Below are positions 36,479 through 47,779 of a stretch of DNA of 64,000 nucleotides, in pieces. Made by a program: the position numbers and the translations under genes. The notes beneath the pieces were generated by a model, which saw nothing but the letters and a program-made list of their open reading frames with translations, was not told the origin of the DNA and did not search any database. The stretch's first letter is position 1. Each line of letters starts with the position of its first letter. The stretch is from NCBI GenBank assembly GCA_025667525.1, contig JANFOE010000585.1, forward strand, positions 1 through 64,000, in the 5' to 3' direction. The stretch comes from Glebionis coronaria. Its lineage: Eukaryota > Streptophyta > Magnoliopsida > Asterales > Asteraceae.

Positions 36479-37223
36479 GATGCTCCTACTTTATGATCCA
36501 TTTCAGACACTCTGGTTTGTAACCGCTGAATATTTGTTGTTTCTATTCGTCCGTGCATGTACACGGCTAACAACATTTGTATTTTTTATGTAAGTCCGTG
36601 ATTGACCACGACAATTTTTTTTATCTATTTGGAAACTTGTGTATTTTGACTGTGTTAAATATTGTACATCAATACTGCATGATATGTCACGTCTTACACA
36701 CAAAGAAAGAAAATACATACAAGTCTATAATTTACTAGACATGCGACGTGCGTCTTTACTATGCGGAGCACAGTGTGACTACGGCATATGAAACTTACCA
36801 CAACGTCTTGTGAGTAAGGTGTCTAGTAAGGATACATGATCCGTGCGGCTGGGGTTGCATCCCTCTTACGCGGCATGTTGAATTAGTAGGTTCACTTAAT
36901 CCTCTTACCCCGCCTGGAGGCGTATAGTACATGTACAGTAGTTTGAAAGAATGCATATGAATGAAACATGGCATACTATAATATAAGTAAAATTCATACG
37001 ACTAACAAAGAACCTAAAAAATGATTTGCACGAAACAAGCCGTGGGGCTAGCTAGGCACCACGGCATTTTATTAGAACGTTTACATTTTTGTTTGAACAA
37101 TAATGACAAGTCCTAAAAAACAAGAAAGGAAACTAAACAAACATAAGAAAAACAAAACAGATAGACCGCATGGTTCTTTATTAAGCCACATATAGCGAAG
37201 TACCCATGCGGAAGCCGTAGCTT
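36479..37223. other. Gap between antisense gene and pol in element D
   Basis: About 745 bp separating the converging 3' ends of the antisense gene and pol. It holds AT-rich DNA, short palindromic phrases and the TAGCTAGGCACCACGG segment near 37052. It is matched by 51820-52563 in element E. I see no gene. Confidence 0.65.
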
Positions 37224-39335
37224 TCAAAGATAGCACCTTTTGAGACTTGAGATGTTCCATGTGCGCTCTAGGTCGCGGCCATCCATGTCACGTAACTTGT
37301 ACGCGCCTCGTCCCAAGGCTTCAGTGACTTCATACGGTCCTTCCTACTTAGGGCCCAGCTTTCCTGTATTCTCCGCTCGACTTGCTTCGTTAGCACGATA
37401 GACGTAGTCTCCCGGTCGAAAAGAAACACCCTTGACCTTGACGTCATAATAAGCCTTCATCTTAGCCTTGGACTTAGCCTCATTGATGGTTGCTATTTCC
37501 CTTTTTTCTTCCAACAGATCCAGGTTGATTCGCAGCTGTTCATCATTCGTGACGACATTAACCTCCGCCGTGCGGATGGTAGGCATCCCTATTTCTGCTG
37601 GTATAACGGCTTCAGTGCCATAAGCCAATGCAAATGGAGTATCTCCGTTGGCTGTTTTGATCATAGTTCTATGCGCCCATAGCACATGTGATAACTCATC
37701 GACCCATTTGCCACTTTGTTCATCTAAACGCGCCTTGATGCCATTCCCCAAGCTTCTATTTGCCCGTTCGACAAGGCCATTTGTCTGCGGATGCTTAACG
37801 GATGCGAAGCGCCGCTTGATCTTTAATGAAGCACACCAGTCTTTGAATGGATTGTCCGTGAACTGCTTACCGTTGTCTGAGATTATTTCCCCCGGTAGAC
37901 CAAAACGGCACACAATATGTTCCCAAACAAACTTTTTAACTTGTTTGCATGTGATAGACTTGACTGCCTTGGCCTCTATCCATCGTGTAAAGTAGTCCAT
38001 CGCCACAATCAAGAATTTAACTCCCCCCGCAGCTACCGGAAACGATCCTGCAATGTCGATTCCCCACTTATAGAATGGCCATGGGGACATGATAGGTGTA
38101 AGCTCCTACTGCGGGTGCCGCGGTATTGGCCTATGCACTTGCCAATCACTACACTTGCGAATCATGTCGCGCGTGTCTCTGTGCATGGTAGGCCAATAGT
38201 ATCCTGTTCGGAAGGCTCTAGCTACCACAGATCGTGGACCCGCATGCATGCCGCACAACCCTTCGTGTATGTCACTGATTACGTAAGCGGCCTGACGTGG
38301 TCCAACACACCGCAGCCACGGCTGCAAGAAAGAGCGCTTGTAAAGGATGCCGTCTCGAAGTTCGAAATGCTGCGACTTCCTTCTGATGCGTCGTGCTGCT
38401 TTTTCCTCGTCTGGAAGGGTCTCACTAGTCAAATAGTTGATAATCGGGGTCATCCATGTAGGTCCATCCTCCTCAACTATAGCGGCAACCTCCCCCTCCG
38501 TTATAGATTTCTCCTTGAGTATTTCCACCAAGACTTGTTTAGACAAGTGAGCGAAGCTTGTGGATGCGATCTTGCTAAGAGCGTCCGCCTTCTTGTTCTC
38601 GCCCCTTGGCACCTGCTTGATGGAAAACTTACTGAAAGTCGCGATTAGCGACTTGACTTTTTCCAAGTACCTGACCATGTTGTCCTCCTTAGCCACATAT
38701 CCACCTAGAATATGGTTCGCGACAAGCCGTGAGTCCACGTAGGCCTCAAGGTTGCGGACTCCCATTCTAGCGGCGATTTTTAAACCCACAATTAATTCTT
38801 CATATTCCGCTTCGTTGTTAGTGGCCGTGAACTCAAAACGGAGGGCGTACGTGAATTCCATTCCTTCTGGATTTGTGAGGATGAGACCAGCTCCAGACCC
38901 GTCCGTACATGAAGATCCGTCCGTGAATAACACCCACGGTTCTGTTGGGATCTCATCTTGTTTAACGATTGGCCCTTCCTCATCCGGCTTCTCGATCAGG
39001 AAATCTGCCAAGATCTGGCCTTTCACAGCCGTCCTTGGCCTATAAGATATATTGTGCTCCCCCAATAGGATGCTCCATTTTTGTATCCTCCCTGCTACGT
39101 CCGGTCTAGAAATAACCTGCTTGATTGGCTGATCCGTAATGACCACAATTGGGTGCGCCTGAAAGTACCGGCGCAGCCGCTTTGTAACAAACACTAGTGC
39201 TAACACCAGTTTTTCCATAGAGGAGTAATTCAGCTCCGGCCCTTGTAATGTTCTACTTATAAAGTAGACCGGAGTTTGCACTGTATCTCTATCTGTCATA
39301 AGTACCGCGCTTATTGCGCCATGAGTGGCTGAGAG
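37224..39335 (-). pseudogene. Element D RNase H (two domains) and integrase
   Basis: The first RNase H is marked by LSATHGAISAVLMTD, TDQPIKQV and ILADFLIEK. The second, archaeal-type RNase H typical of Tat elements shows LFTDGSSCTDGSGAGL, ATNNEAEYE and KKADALSKIAS. The integrase zinc finger is DIHEGLCGMHAG ... RKCSDWQ, with Trp in place of the last Cys. The core has Asp in GIDIAGSFP, Asp in SDNGKQF and Glu in NGLVERAN. TAG codons at 38106-38108 and 37344-37346 interrupt it. The natural end is the TGA at 37224-37226, as in E. A one-base deletion near 39338 shifts it against RT. Confidence 0.9.
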
Positions 39336-41290
39336 TACATAATGAGTTCCTCCTTTGGCCGGGGAGCTACTAGCATAGGGAGGGATGCAAGATGCTGCTT
39401 GAGTTGGCCGAAAGCTTCCTCGGCTTCCTTCGTCCACCAGAAGTCTCCCTTCCTAATGCACTTCTTGAGTGTCTTAAATAGGGGTAATGACTTCTCTGCG
39501 GATTTAGATAGGAATCTATTCAGCCCGGCCAGCTTCCCATTTAAGGATTGCACCTCCTTCCGTGTCTGAGGGGATGGCAGTTGTATCACTGCGTCCGTCT
39601 TCTCTAGGCAAGGTTTGATGCCGTTTAAATCAATCAAATATCCAAGGAACATTCCCTCCGTTGCCCCAAACATACATTTCTTTGGGTTTAACTTCATGTT
39701 AATCCTTCTCAGCGTGTCGAATGTTTCTTGGACATCCCGGAGAAGTGCCTCCTCCGTGTGACTTTTTATAACCAAGTCATCAACATAGACTTCCAAGTTG
39801 CGGCCTATCTGCGATTCAAAAGCTTTGTCCACCAGCCGTTTATATGTAGCACCGGCGTTCTTCAGTCCAAACGGCATTTTCGTATAGCAATATACGCCCT
39901 GGCTCGTATGGAACGCCGTTTTTTCTGCATCCTCCTCTGCCATCTGGATCTGGTGATACCCTTTATATGCGTCCAAGAAGCATTTAAAAGGATACCCACA
40001 TAGGGATTCCACCTTCCAGTCGATTTCCGGTAACGGGTAACAGTCTTGTGGGCAGGCCTTGTTTAGATCCGTAAAATCCACACACATGCGCCAACTTCCG
40101 TCATGTTTCTTGACCATGACCGGATTGGATAACCACTCGTGGTAGTATACCTCACGCATGATGCCTCCATCCACAAGTTTCCGTACTTCCTCAAATATCA
40201 CTTGGCTGCGCTTAGGCGCCTGGCCGCGCTTCTTTTGCTTGACGGGTTGGTACCCTTGGCGGATCTGGAGCTTATGCTCTGCTATCACACATGGCACGCC
40301 TGTCATATGCTTTGGCTCCCATGCGAATATATCTAGGTTTGCACTTAAAAGAGAGCACATGGCCCTTTTTCCGCTATCCGAGAGCGCCCCTCCTATGGAT
40401 ACCTCCTGTTCCGGATAGTCAGGGTGAATGGCTACCTTCCAATTGGGAGGTGGTGATCCATCCTTGGGTGGAACAGGTGGAGCCGGTGTTGTCACGGTGT
40501 GACACTCGGATGCCGGTACGATTGTGTTGTAAATGTTAACAATTCCCCCCTCAACGTGGAATTTGATCATTCCGTGCGCCGTGGAGGGTACCGCCCGTAT
40601 AGCCAAAATGCCTGGTCTGCCTATGATCCCATTGTACGGAGAATGTGAGCGTATCACCATGAAGTTCATCCACGCCGTAGTGGAATGTTACTCATTCCCA
40701 ATGGTTACAAGCAAACTTAGTTGCCCTATCGGCCAGATAGTGTCTCCACTAAAGCCAGTAAGCGGCGACGTGGCCGATACTAATTGGCTTCTTATTTCTG
40801 GGCATAACTGCACGAAACAGTGTTCATACAGTACCTCTGCTGACGAACCTCCATCCACATACATGCGACGAACATTGTGTGTTCCAATGCTTATCTCAAT
40901 AGTGAGAGGCACATCAATCACATCGCTTGCTGTGATGGGAGGGAATGAGATTTCCCTGCCGCGTGAAAATTTTTGGCCAACTTTCTGCCTCGTGCGGTGC
41001 TGTCTGGATTGGATCATGTATATGGTCGAAGGTTTGTCCTTTTGGGGATCCTTCTTATCATACTTCTTGTTGTCTTTTCCATCCTTCCAATCCTTAACTA
41101 AGTGCTTGAGTTTACCTGATTTGATCAGTGACTCAATGTGCTTCTTGAGCTGGATACACTCCTCCGTACCATGGCCCTTGTCATTATGGAACTCGCAAAA
41201 GCGATTTCCTTGCCGACGTTCCGACGGAGTTGTCATTGGGGGAGGCCTTGGAAAGTTTGCCCCTTCCGTCAGCAAGATCTCCCGGTAGGA
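39336..41290 (-). pseudogene. Element D protease and reverse transcriptase
   Basis: Opens with KMSYREILLTEG and a CEFHNDKGHGTEEC zinc knuckle-like motif (41190-41150). The protease has DGGSSAEVLY (about 40850), a Tat form of the D-S/T-G site, and PYNGIIGRPGI. The RT has WLSNPVMVKKHDGSWRMCVDF, MPFGLKNAGATY and YVDD near 39780. A TAA at 40688-40690 (GAA in element E) interrupts between protease halves. The frame is shifted against gag by a C7 run near 41297, where C6 would keep it open. Confidence 0.9.
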
Positions 41291-41294
41291 CATC

Positions 41295-42890
41295 TTAAGG
41301 GGGGGTAAACTTATCATCCGGCCGTCCTCCTTTGTTCTGGCTCTTATAGTCCGAGCCCTTGCTACTGTTCTGATTGCTTTGGCCGCCCGACTGTCTCCGA
41401 GACTGGTCGTTTGACCGGTACCCATTTCCTCTGGATGGGTAAGCCGCGGCAACCGCCGTTTCTCCTTCTATGAAATTTCTGACCCTTTCCATGAGGTCAT
41501 CATATCTCTCTGGACGCTTGTCATTAAGGCGCCTGATCAATTCCCTGTCTGTTATGGCGTGCATGTAGTCAGAGATTTTCAGGAGCTCCGGCATTGTGTT
41601 AGTGCGCGTGCACTCATCATTGAAGCGTTCAGTGAAGGCTTCTGTGGATTCCCCTGGCCGTTGTTTGACAGTTGCCAACGAGACCGGATCCCTATTATAC
41701 TTTTTCCTCTGAGTATAATTGTTCTCAAACGTAGTGCGTAGATCCGTGAAACTATCAATGCTCCGTGGAGGGAGTGCCTCAAACCAGTCACGGGCATTTC
41801 CGATCAAGGTTGAATTGAACATTTGGCACCATATAGGCATGGGCCATCGCTCAATTTTAGCCTGCGTATCAAATATTTTAAGGTGATCAACCGGATCACC
41901 AGTCCCATCATAAGTCTTGACACACGTCGGCATGCGACGTTTGGTGTCCTCAGAATAGCTCCGTATGCGGAGGGTGAACGGGTCTTCCCTGGGATCCGCC
42001 CATGGCCGGGTGAGCCTAGGGTCATCCCATGGTTCGCACCATGGTCACGAAAGATCCTCTGCTTCTGCATCTCGATAATAAGGGTCACCATAATACTCAT
42101 CATTGTTTGGTGGTGGTGGAGGGGTGCGCCTAGGTCGGCGATGCTTAGGCGGATGGTCATCTGAATCCTCCCCTGATGGGTCCGGGGACAAAGGTGGTGC
42201 CCCACCTTTTGGTTGGGGACCACTTTTTTGGGACGGACCAGGAGCCTTTTTCCCAGTGTTCATCCTGTCCCACACGCTCGGGCGGCGAGCGGTTCTGGCC
42301 AACTCTCGATCTGGCCGCTCAGGTGACCCATCAGACTTATCTCCTCCTTCTCGAGACTGCATTAGTTCCTGTATGAGGCGATCTCCTATGCGCTCAAACA
42401 CATTCCTGGGTTGAGGGGTTTCCTCAAAGATGCTCTGCTCCTGAGGCTGAGCTCTCCTTTTCCTCTGATTTTGGGAAGAGGTGATTGGTCTGGTGTCGCC
42501 AAAGTTGAGTCTGGATTGGAGGTTCCTCCCCAGATTCAACCTTGACGCGATCCCCGGGACGATCCTATCGAATTTCTGCGTGAGAACTCGAGTAAGATCC
42601 TCCTCGCTGAGTGGTAGGACCTCTACCTCTTCCTCTACCGATGGTCTGCGCGTCTCCTTGTTAGGAGGGTTGGGCGCACTCCCTGGGTCCGGATTGTCCA
42701 GGGTTGAAGTAGGTGGGGGTGTCATGGAGATCGTGCCCGTCACCCCCAAGGACTGAAAGCCTCCACGGTTACCAGGTCCGCCTGCAAGGCGGCTAGGTGA
42801 TTGATTGGGGATGAGTATCCCTTCCCCTTGGGACTTCCGATTTCTAGGATTCGTAATCTTGGGGTTGGCTTGCTGATGCCCATTCGTCAT
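41295..42890 (-). pseudogene. Element D gag
   Basis: The first good ATG is at 42890 (MTNGHQQANP); the frame is open upstream through the primer site but has no ATG there. The N-terminal half is Pro/Arg/Ser-rich and acidic (VEEEVEVLPLSEEDL). A TGA at 42045-42047 (CGA in element E) interrupts it. The capsid domain (PF03732-like) follows in the same frame: VKTYDGTGDPVDHLKIF, NSTLIGNARDWFEALP, VKQRPGESTEAFTERF. It ends out of frame at 41295 because of the C7 run. Confidence 0.9.
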
Positions 42891-42931
42891 TTGGAAATTC
42901 AGAATGAGGTTTTGTTCTAGCTTAGTGTAAT

Positions 42932-42952
42932 GGGTCCCACGGATGGCGCCAA
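42932..42952 (-). other. Element D primer binding site
   Basis: Minus strand TTGGCGCCATCCGTGGGACC, two bases after the 5' LTR. Element E has the same with GGGGCC at the end. It differs from the tRNA-Asp site of the Athila copies; I do not assign a tRNA. Confidence 0.75.
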
Positions 42953-42954
42953 CT

Positions 42955-43527
42955 TGTTGATGCAAAAGTTGGGTGATCCTTGCTAGACCCGAATTAGGCT
43001 TAATTCGGGTTGGATGGGCTCCGGCTCCTGCACCAAGTGAATCGTTTGGTTGGGATCCTGCACACTAAACAACACGCGTTAGGCTTACCGTGGGAATGTT
43101 TCCCACGATTAGACTCCGGCGTGAGAGTAAGTAATCGGTTAGGGTTTATGTGAGTTGAGAGTATAGAATGTAATACCTTTGTGGAATCCTTGGGGGTTCC
43201 TTTTATAGGCAGTGGAACCCTAGTGGGCTACCACTTGATACTTCGGCCCCAAGGAAAGGATAACTATCAGAATTAGAATGATTGTTATCTTCTAATTTTG
43301 GTAGTGAATATCCTCCTCCATTAGGATAAAGATATTCCTAGACAGAATATGATTCTGTCTAACCCTATGTCGGCCGCACCGGGCCGTGGGCCGCACACAT
43401 GTGTGCGGTCACTGTTCATCCAAGCCCATAAGCCTGAATGACATTATTCCACCCATCTGTGATGGGCCGGATACGGGTAGTACCCATGGGTCGGGTTCAT
43501 GACCCGGCTGGGGACTATACGTCGTCG
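42955..43527 (-). repeat. Element D 5' LTR
   Basis: 573 bp. On the minus strand it ends CATCAACA next to the primer site. Its outer end reads CGACGACGTATAG instead of TGATGACGTATAG, so the terminal TG is lost (two A-to-G changes on the plus strand, or recombination). A CTATAAAAGG TATA box lies at 43199-43208. Confidence 0.88.
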
Positions 43528-44465
43528 CGACTTTCGTGTGCTTACCCCTAACCTTGAAGGATAAGTTAGGTGCGGGTGGGCCGCGGGCCTGTTGGGCCGT
43601 ACCGAATACCGACTGTACGTCGACATGTCCCCCAGTCTAGTATGATATGGTCCATGATCATGTTATGCTAGACTCATTCGTGTATCATGCTTACTAAATA
43701 ACCGCGTGCGGCTTGCTGCTAGGACATCCTCGTGGGTCATCCGTAACATATGGCTCCACTCGTAATGGGCTTCCTTTAGCAAAAAGATGATGGGCTGGAA
43801 TTGCGAATAGTGAGCATAGCCACTATACGCCATCATGTCCCCCCAGTCTAGTATGCAAGGTTGTCACCGAGGTTACTAGACTTCACACCATATCCGCTAC
43901 TTGTAAGCATATCCACGTCGAAAGAAATGGGAAAACATGTATACGTAAGACGGGTGGTTGTGCTCGAATGCTTGGTTTCCCGTGTTTAGACGGTAAGGAC
44001 CCCGTAACAAGAAAACGTGTTTCTATAGCCGGGGTAACACTGGCATTTGGCAAGGTTTAATTCTTGTTCATCTCTAACGTGAGGATGGCAAGAAGGTTTT
44101 GTGAAGGTGGAGATGGAACCCGTACGCTGCATCATGAGTATATTAAAGGCGTACTTCTTGTACCACTTATGATGCAGCATAGTGCGAATATTACATTCGT
44201 CTTAAGGCCAATAAAAGACGTACTTCTGTGGCATGTTTATGCGGATATTGCATCCGTCTTATGGCCACGACATTTGATAGCAACTTCCAAAATTTGTCAC
44301 GGTTTTTCCTGGATTAAACGTAGTTGATCAGGCTTCATCTAATTAAGTATAAACGATATAAATTTTGGAAATTCACTCTTAGCCGAGCCAAGTAATTCTT
44401 CACGGAAGACGTACGTCCGTAACCAAGATATGAACCAACAGAAGACGTACTTCTGTGGCAGAATG
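43528..44465. other. Spacer: fragments of other Tat-like LTRs and 3' ends
   Basis: Contains the second copy of the 25-bp repeat (43533-43557) and at least two further LTR/polypurine junctions on the minus strand: TACGTCGACA|TGTCCCCCAGTCTAG near 43625 and TATACGCCATCA|TGTCCCCCCAGTCTAG near 43836, each like the true D junction at 33024. Also holds an inverted repeat GCATCAT...ATGATGC (about 44130-44178) and early minisatellite-like units (GACGTACTTCTGTGGCA at 44217 and 44450). No gene. Confidence 0.65.
43533..43557 (+). repeat. 25-bp direct repeat, copy 2
   Basis: Identical to 32434-32458; six bases beyond the outer end of the D 5' LTR. Confidence 0.85.
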
Positions 44466-45478
44466 AGCCAGTGTTAGGCGTACTTCCACGGCAAAAGATA
44501 ACGATGCGCCGTGGAAGAATACTTCCACGGCGAAAATAATGAGCACGTGGAAAAGATACTTCCACGGCGAAGAGAAGAAGCACGTGGAAGAGATACTTCC
44601 ACGGCGAAGATAATAAGCTCGTGGAAGAGATACTTCAACGGCGAAGACAATAAGCACGTGGAAGAGATACTTCCACAGCAAAGACAATAAGCTAGTGGAA
44701 GGAGTACTTCTACGGTGAAGACAATAAGCCAGTGGAAGGAGTACTTCCACGGCGAAGGATAATGAGCACGTGGAAGAGATACTTCCACGGCGAAGGACAA
44801 TAAGCCAGTGGAAGGAGTACTTCCACGGCGAAGACATAAGCCAGTGGAAGAGATACTTCCACGGCGAAGACAATAAGCACGTGGAAGGAATACTTCCACG
44901 GCGAAGACAATAAGCACGTGGAAGTAATACTTCCACGACGAAGGATAATGAGCACGTGAAAGAGATACTTCCACAGCGAAGGATAATGAGCACGTGGAAG
45001 AGATACTTCCACGGCGAAGGACAATAAGCCAGTGGAAGGAGTACTTCCACGGCGAAGACATAAGCCAGTGGAAGAGATATTTCCACGGCGAAGACAATAA
45101 GCACGTGGAAGGAATACTTCCACAGCGAAGACAATAAGCACGTGGAAGGAATACTTCCACGGCGAAGGATAATGAGCACGTGGAAGAGGTACTTCCACGG
45201 CGAAGGACAATAAGCCAGTGGAAGGAGTACTTCCACGACGAAGACATAAGCCAGTGGAAGAGATACTTCCACGGCGAAGACAATAAGCACGTGGAAGGAA
45301 TACTTCCACGGCGAAGACAATAAGCACGTGGAAGGAATACTTCCACGGCGAAGGATAATGAGCACGTGGAAGAGATACTTCCACGGCGAAGGACAATAAG
45401 CCAGTGGAAGGAGTACTTCCACGGCGAAGACATAAGCCAGTGGAAGAGATACTTCCACGGCGAAGACAATAAGCACTG
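44466..45478. repeat. 37-bp hairpin minisatellite
   Basis: About 27 copies of a unit near 36-37 bp, with consensus pieces CACGTGGAAGAGATACTTCC and ACGGCGAAGACAATAAG. Each unit carries an inverted repeat GTGGAAG...CTTCCAC around 5 bases. Units alternate AAGCACGTGG and AAGCCAGTGG forms in a higher-order pattern of about five units (185 bp) seen from about 44871 to 45478. Long minus-strand open frames (up to 369 codons in three phases) follow from repeat composition and are probably not genes. Confidence 0.93.
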
Positions 45479-45479
45479 T

Positions 45480-45554
45480 GTGGTAGGACCTCTACCTCTT
45501 ATCGAAGACCATATCATACTAGACTGGGCAAGGTTTGATGCCGTCTTATTGTCA
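45480..45554. other. Filler patchwork at the edge of element E
   Basis: Built from short copies of nearby elements: 45480-45500 equals 42611-42631 (gag, 21 bp); 45507-45528 is the reverse complement of 43631-43652 (22 bp); 45525-45544 is the reverse complement of 49455-49474 (RT region of E, 20 bp; 18 bp of it also match 39607-39624). The E LTR begins at 45555. Confidence 0.75.
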
Positions 45555-46127
45555 TGATGACGTATAGTCCCCAGCCGGGTCATGAACCCGGCCCATGGGT
45601 ACTACCCGTATCCGGCCCATCACAGATGGGTGGAATAATGTCATTCAGGCTTATGGGCTTGGATGAACAGTGACCGCACACATGTGTGCAGCCCACGACC
45701 CGGTGCGGCCGACATAGGGTTAGACAAAATCATGTTCTGTCTAGGAATATCTTTATCCCAATGGAGGAGGATATTCACTACCAAAATTAGAAGATAATAA
45801 TCATTCTAATTCTGATAGTTATCATTTCCTTGGGGACGAAGTATCAAGTGGTAGCCCACTAGGGTTCCACTGCCTATAAAAGGAACCCCCAAGGATTCCA
45901 CAAAGGTATTACGTTCTATACTCTAAACTCACATAAACCCTAACCGATTACTTACTCTCACGCCGGAGTCTAATCGTGGGAAACATTCCCACGGTAAGCC
46001 TAACGCGTATTGTTTAGTGTGCAGGATCCCAACCAAACGTTTCAATTGGTGCAGGAGCCAGAGCCCATCCAACCCGAATTAAGCCTAATTCGGGTCTAGC
46101 AAGGATCACCCAACTTTTGCATCAACA
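45555..46127 (+). repeat. Element E 5' LTR
   Basis: 573 bp, TGATGACGTATAG to TTGCATCAACA. TATA box CTATAAAAGG at 45874-45883. Confidence 0.93.
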
Positions 46128-46129
46128 AG

Positions 46130-46150
46130 TTGGCGCCATCCGTGGGGCCC
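46130..46150 (+). other. Element E primer binding site
   Basis: TTGGCGCCATCCGTGGGGCC, two bases after the LTR; same site as in D. Confidence 0.75.
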
Positions 46151-46191
46151 ATTACACTAAGCTAGAACAAAGCCTCATTCTGAATTTCCAA

Positions 46192-47779
46192 ATGACGAAG
46201 GGGCATCAGCAAGCCAACCCCAGGAATACGTATCCTGGAAATCGAAAGTCCCAAGGGGAAGGGATACTCATCCCCAATCAATCACCTAGCCGCCTTGCAG
46301 GCGGACCTGGTAACCGTGGTGGCTTTCAGTCCTTGAGGGTGACGAGCACGATCTCCATGACACCCCCACCTACTTCAACCCTGGACAATCCGGACCCAGG
46401 GAGTGCGCCCAACCCTCCTAACAAGGAGACGCGCAAACCATCGGTAGAGGAAGAGGTAGAGGTCCTACCACTCAGCGAGGAGGATCTTAATCGAGTTCTC
46501 ACGCAGAACTTCGATAGGATCGTCCCGGGGATCGCGTCAAGGTTGAATATGGGGAGGAACCTCCAATCCAGACTCAACTTTGGCCACACCGGACAAATCA
46601 CCTCTTCCGAAAATCAGAGGAAAAGGAGAGCTCAGCCTCAGGAGCAGAGCATCTTTGAGGAAACCCCTCAACCCAGGAATGTGTTTGAGCGCATAGGAGA
46701 TCGCCTCATACAGGAACTAATGCAGTCTCGAGAAGGAGGAGATAAGTCTGATGGGTCACCTGAGCGGCCAGATCGAGAGTTGGCCAGAACCGCTCGCCGC
46801 CCGAGCGTGTGGGACAGGATGAACACTGGGAAAAAGGCTCCCGGTCCGTCCCAAAAAAGTGGTCCCCAACCAAAAGGTGGGGCACCACCTTTGTCCCCGG
46901 ACCCATCAGGGGAGGATTCAGATGACCATCCGCATAAGCGTCGCCGACCTAGGCGCACCCCTCCACCACCACCAAACAATGATGAGAATTATGGTGGCCC
47001 TTATTATCGAGATGCAGAAGCAGAGGATCTTTCGCGACCATGGTGTGAACCATGGGATGACCCTAGGCTCACCCGGCCATGGGCGGACCCAGGGAAGACC
47101 CGTTCACCCTCCGCATACGGAACTATTCTGAGAACACCAAACGTCGCATGCCGGCGTGTGTCAAGACTTATGATGGGACTGGTGATCCGGTTGATCACCT
47201 TAAAATATTTGATACGCAGGCTAAAATTGAGCGATGGCCCAAGCCTATATGGTGCCAAATGTTCAATTCAACCTTGATCGGAAATGCCCGTGACTGGTTT
47301 GAGGCACTCCCTCCACGGAGCATTGATAGTTTCACGGATCTACGCATTGCGTTTGAGAACAATTATACTCAGAGGAAAAAGTATAATAGGGATCCGGTCT
47401 CGTTGGCAACTGTCAAACAACGGCCGGGGGAATCCACAGAAGCCTTCACTGAACGCTTCAATGATGAGTGTACGCGCACTAAAACAATGCCGGAGCTCCT
47501 GAAAATCTCTGACTACATGCACGCCATAACAGACAGGGAATTGATCAGGCGCCTCAATGACAAGCGTCCAGAGAGATATGATGACCTCATGGAAAGGGTC
47601 AGAAATTTCATAGAAGGAGAAACGGCGGTTGCCGCGGCTTACCCATCCAGAGGAAATGGGTACCGGTCAAACGACCAGTCTCGGAGACAGTCGGGCGGCC
47701 AAGGCAATCAGAACAGTAGCAAGGGCTCGGACTATAAGAGCCAGAACAAAGGAGGACGGCCGGATGATAAGTTTACCCC
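46192..47779 (+). pseudogene. Element E gag
   Basis: The ATG at 46192 (MTKGHQQANPR) is the first in frame; the upstream open frame starts on a TTG inside the LTR end and is not used. The N-terminal half matches D closely (VEEEVEVLPLSEEDL, FERIGDRLIQELMQSREGG). A one-base deletion near 47090 (GCGGACCCAG against GCGGATCCCAG in D) shifts the frame. The capsid domain then reads on as CVKTYDGTGDPVDHLKIF, NSTLIGNARDWFEALP, VKQRPGESTEAFTERF. A C5 run near 47776, where D has C7, shifts it again before pol. Confidence 0.9.

Larger units (their letters stand above)
32452..43527 (-). mobile_element. Element D: Tat-like retrotransposon with antisense gene
   Basis: About 11 kb on the minus strand: 5' LTR (42955-43527), primer site, gag, protease, RT, RNase H x2 and integrase (42890-37224), a 745-bp gap, a gene on the opposite strand (33603-36478), polypurine tract (33025-33040) and 3' LTR (to 33024). 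Tat lineage is inferred from the VDGGSSAEVLY protease, YVDD RT, dual RNase H and the antisense ORF. LTRs differ at about 6-8 of 550 sites. No 5-bp target duplication is visible, and the outer 23-26 bp of the 3' LTR are diverged. Broken by several stops and shifts. Confidence 0.9.

Noticed and set aside
44400..45583. Long minus-strand open frames (228-369 codons) rich in SPWKYLFHVL-like repeats
   Set aside because: They arise from the 37-bp minisatellite being free of stops in three frames. Overlapping frames with the same composition and no start context argue against a gene.
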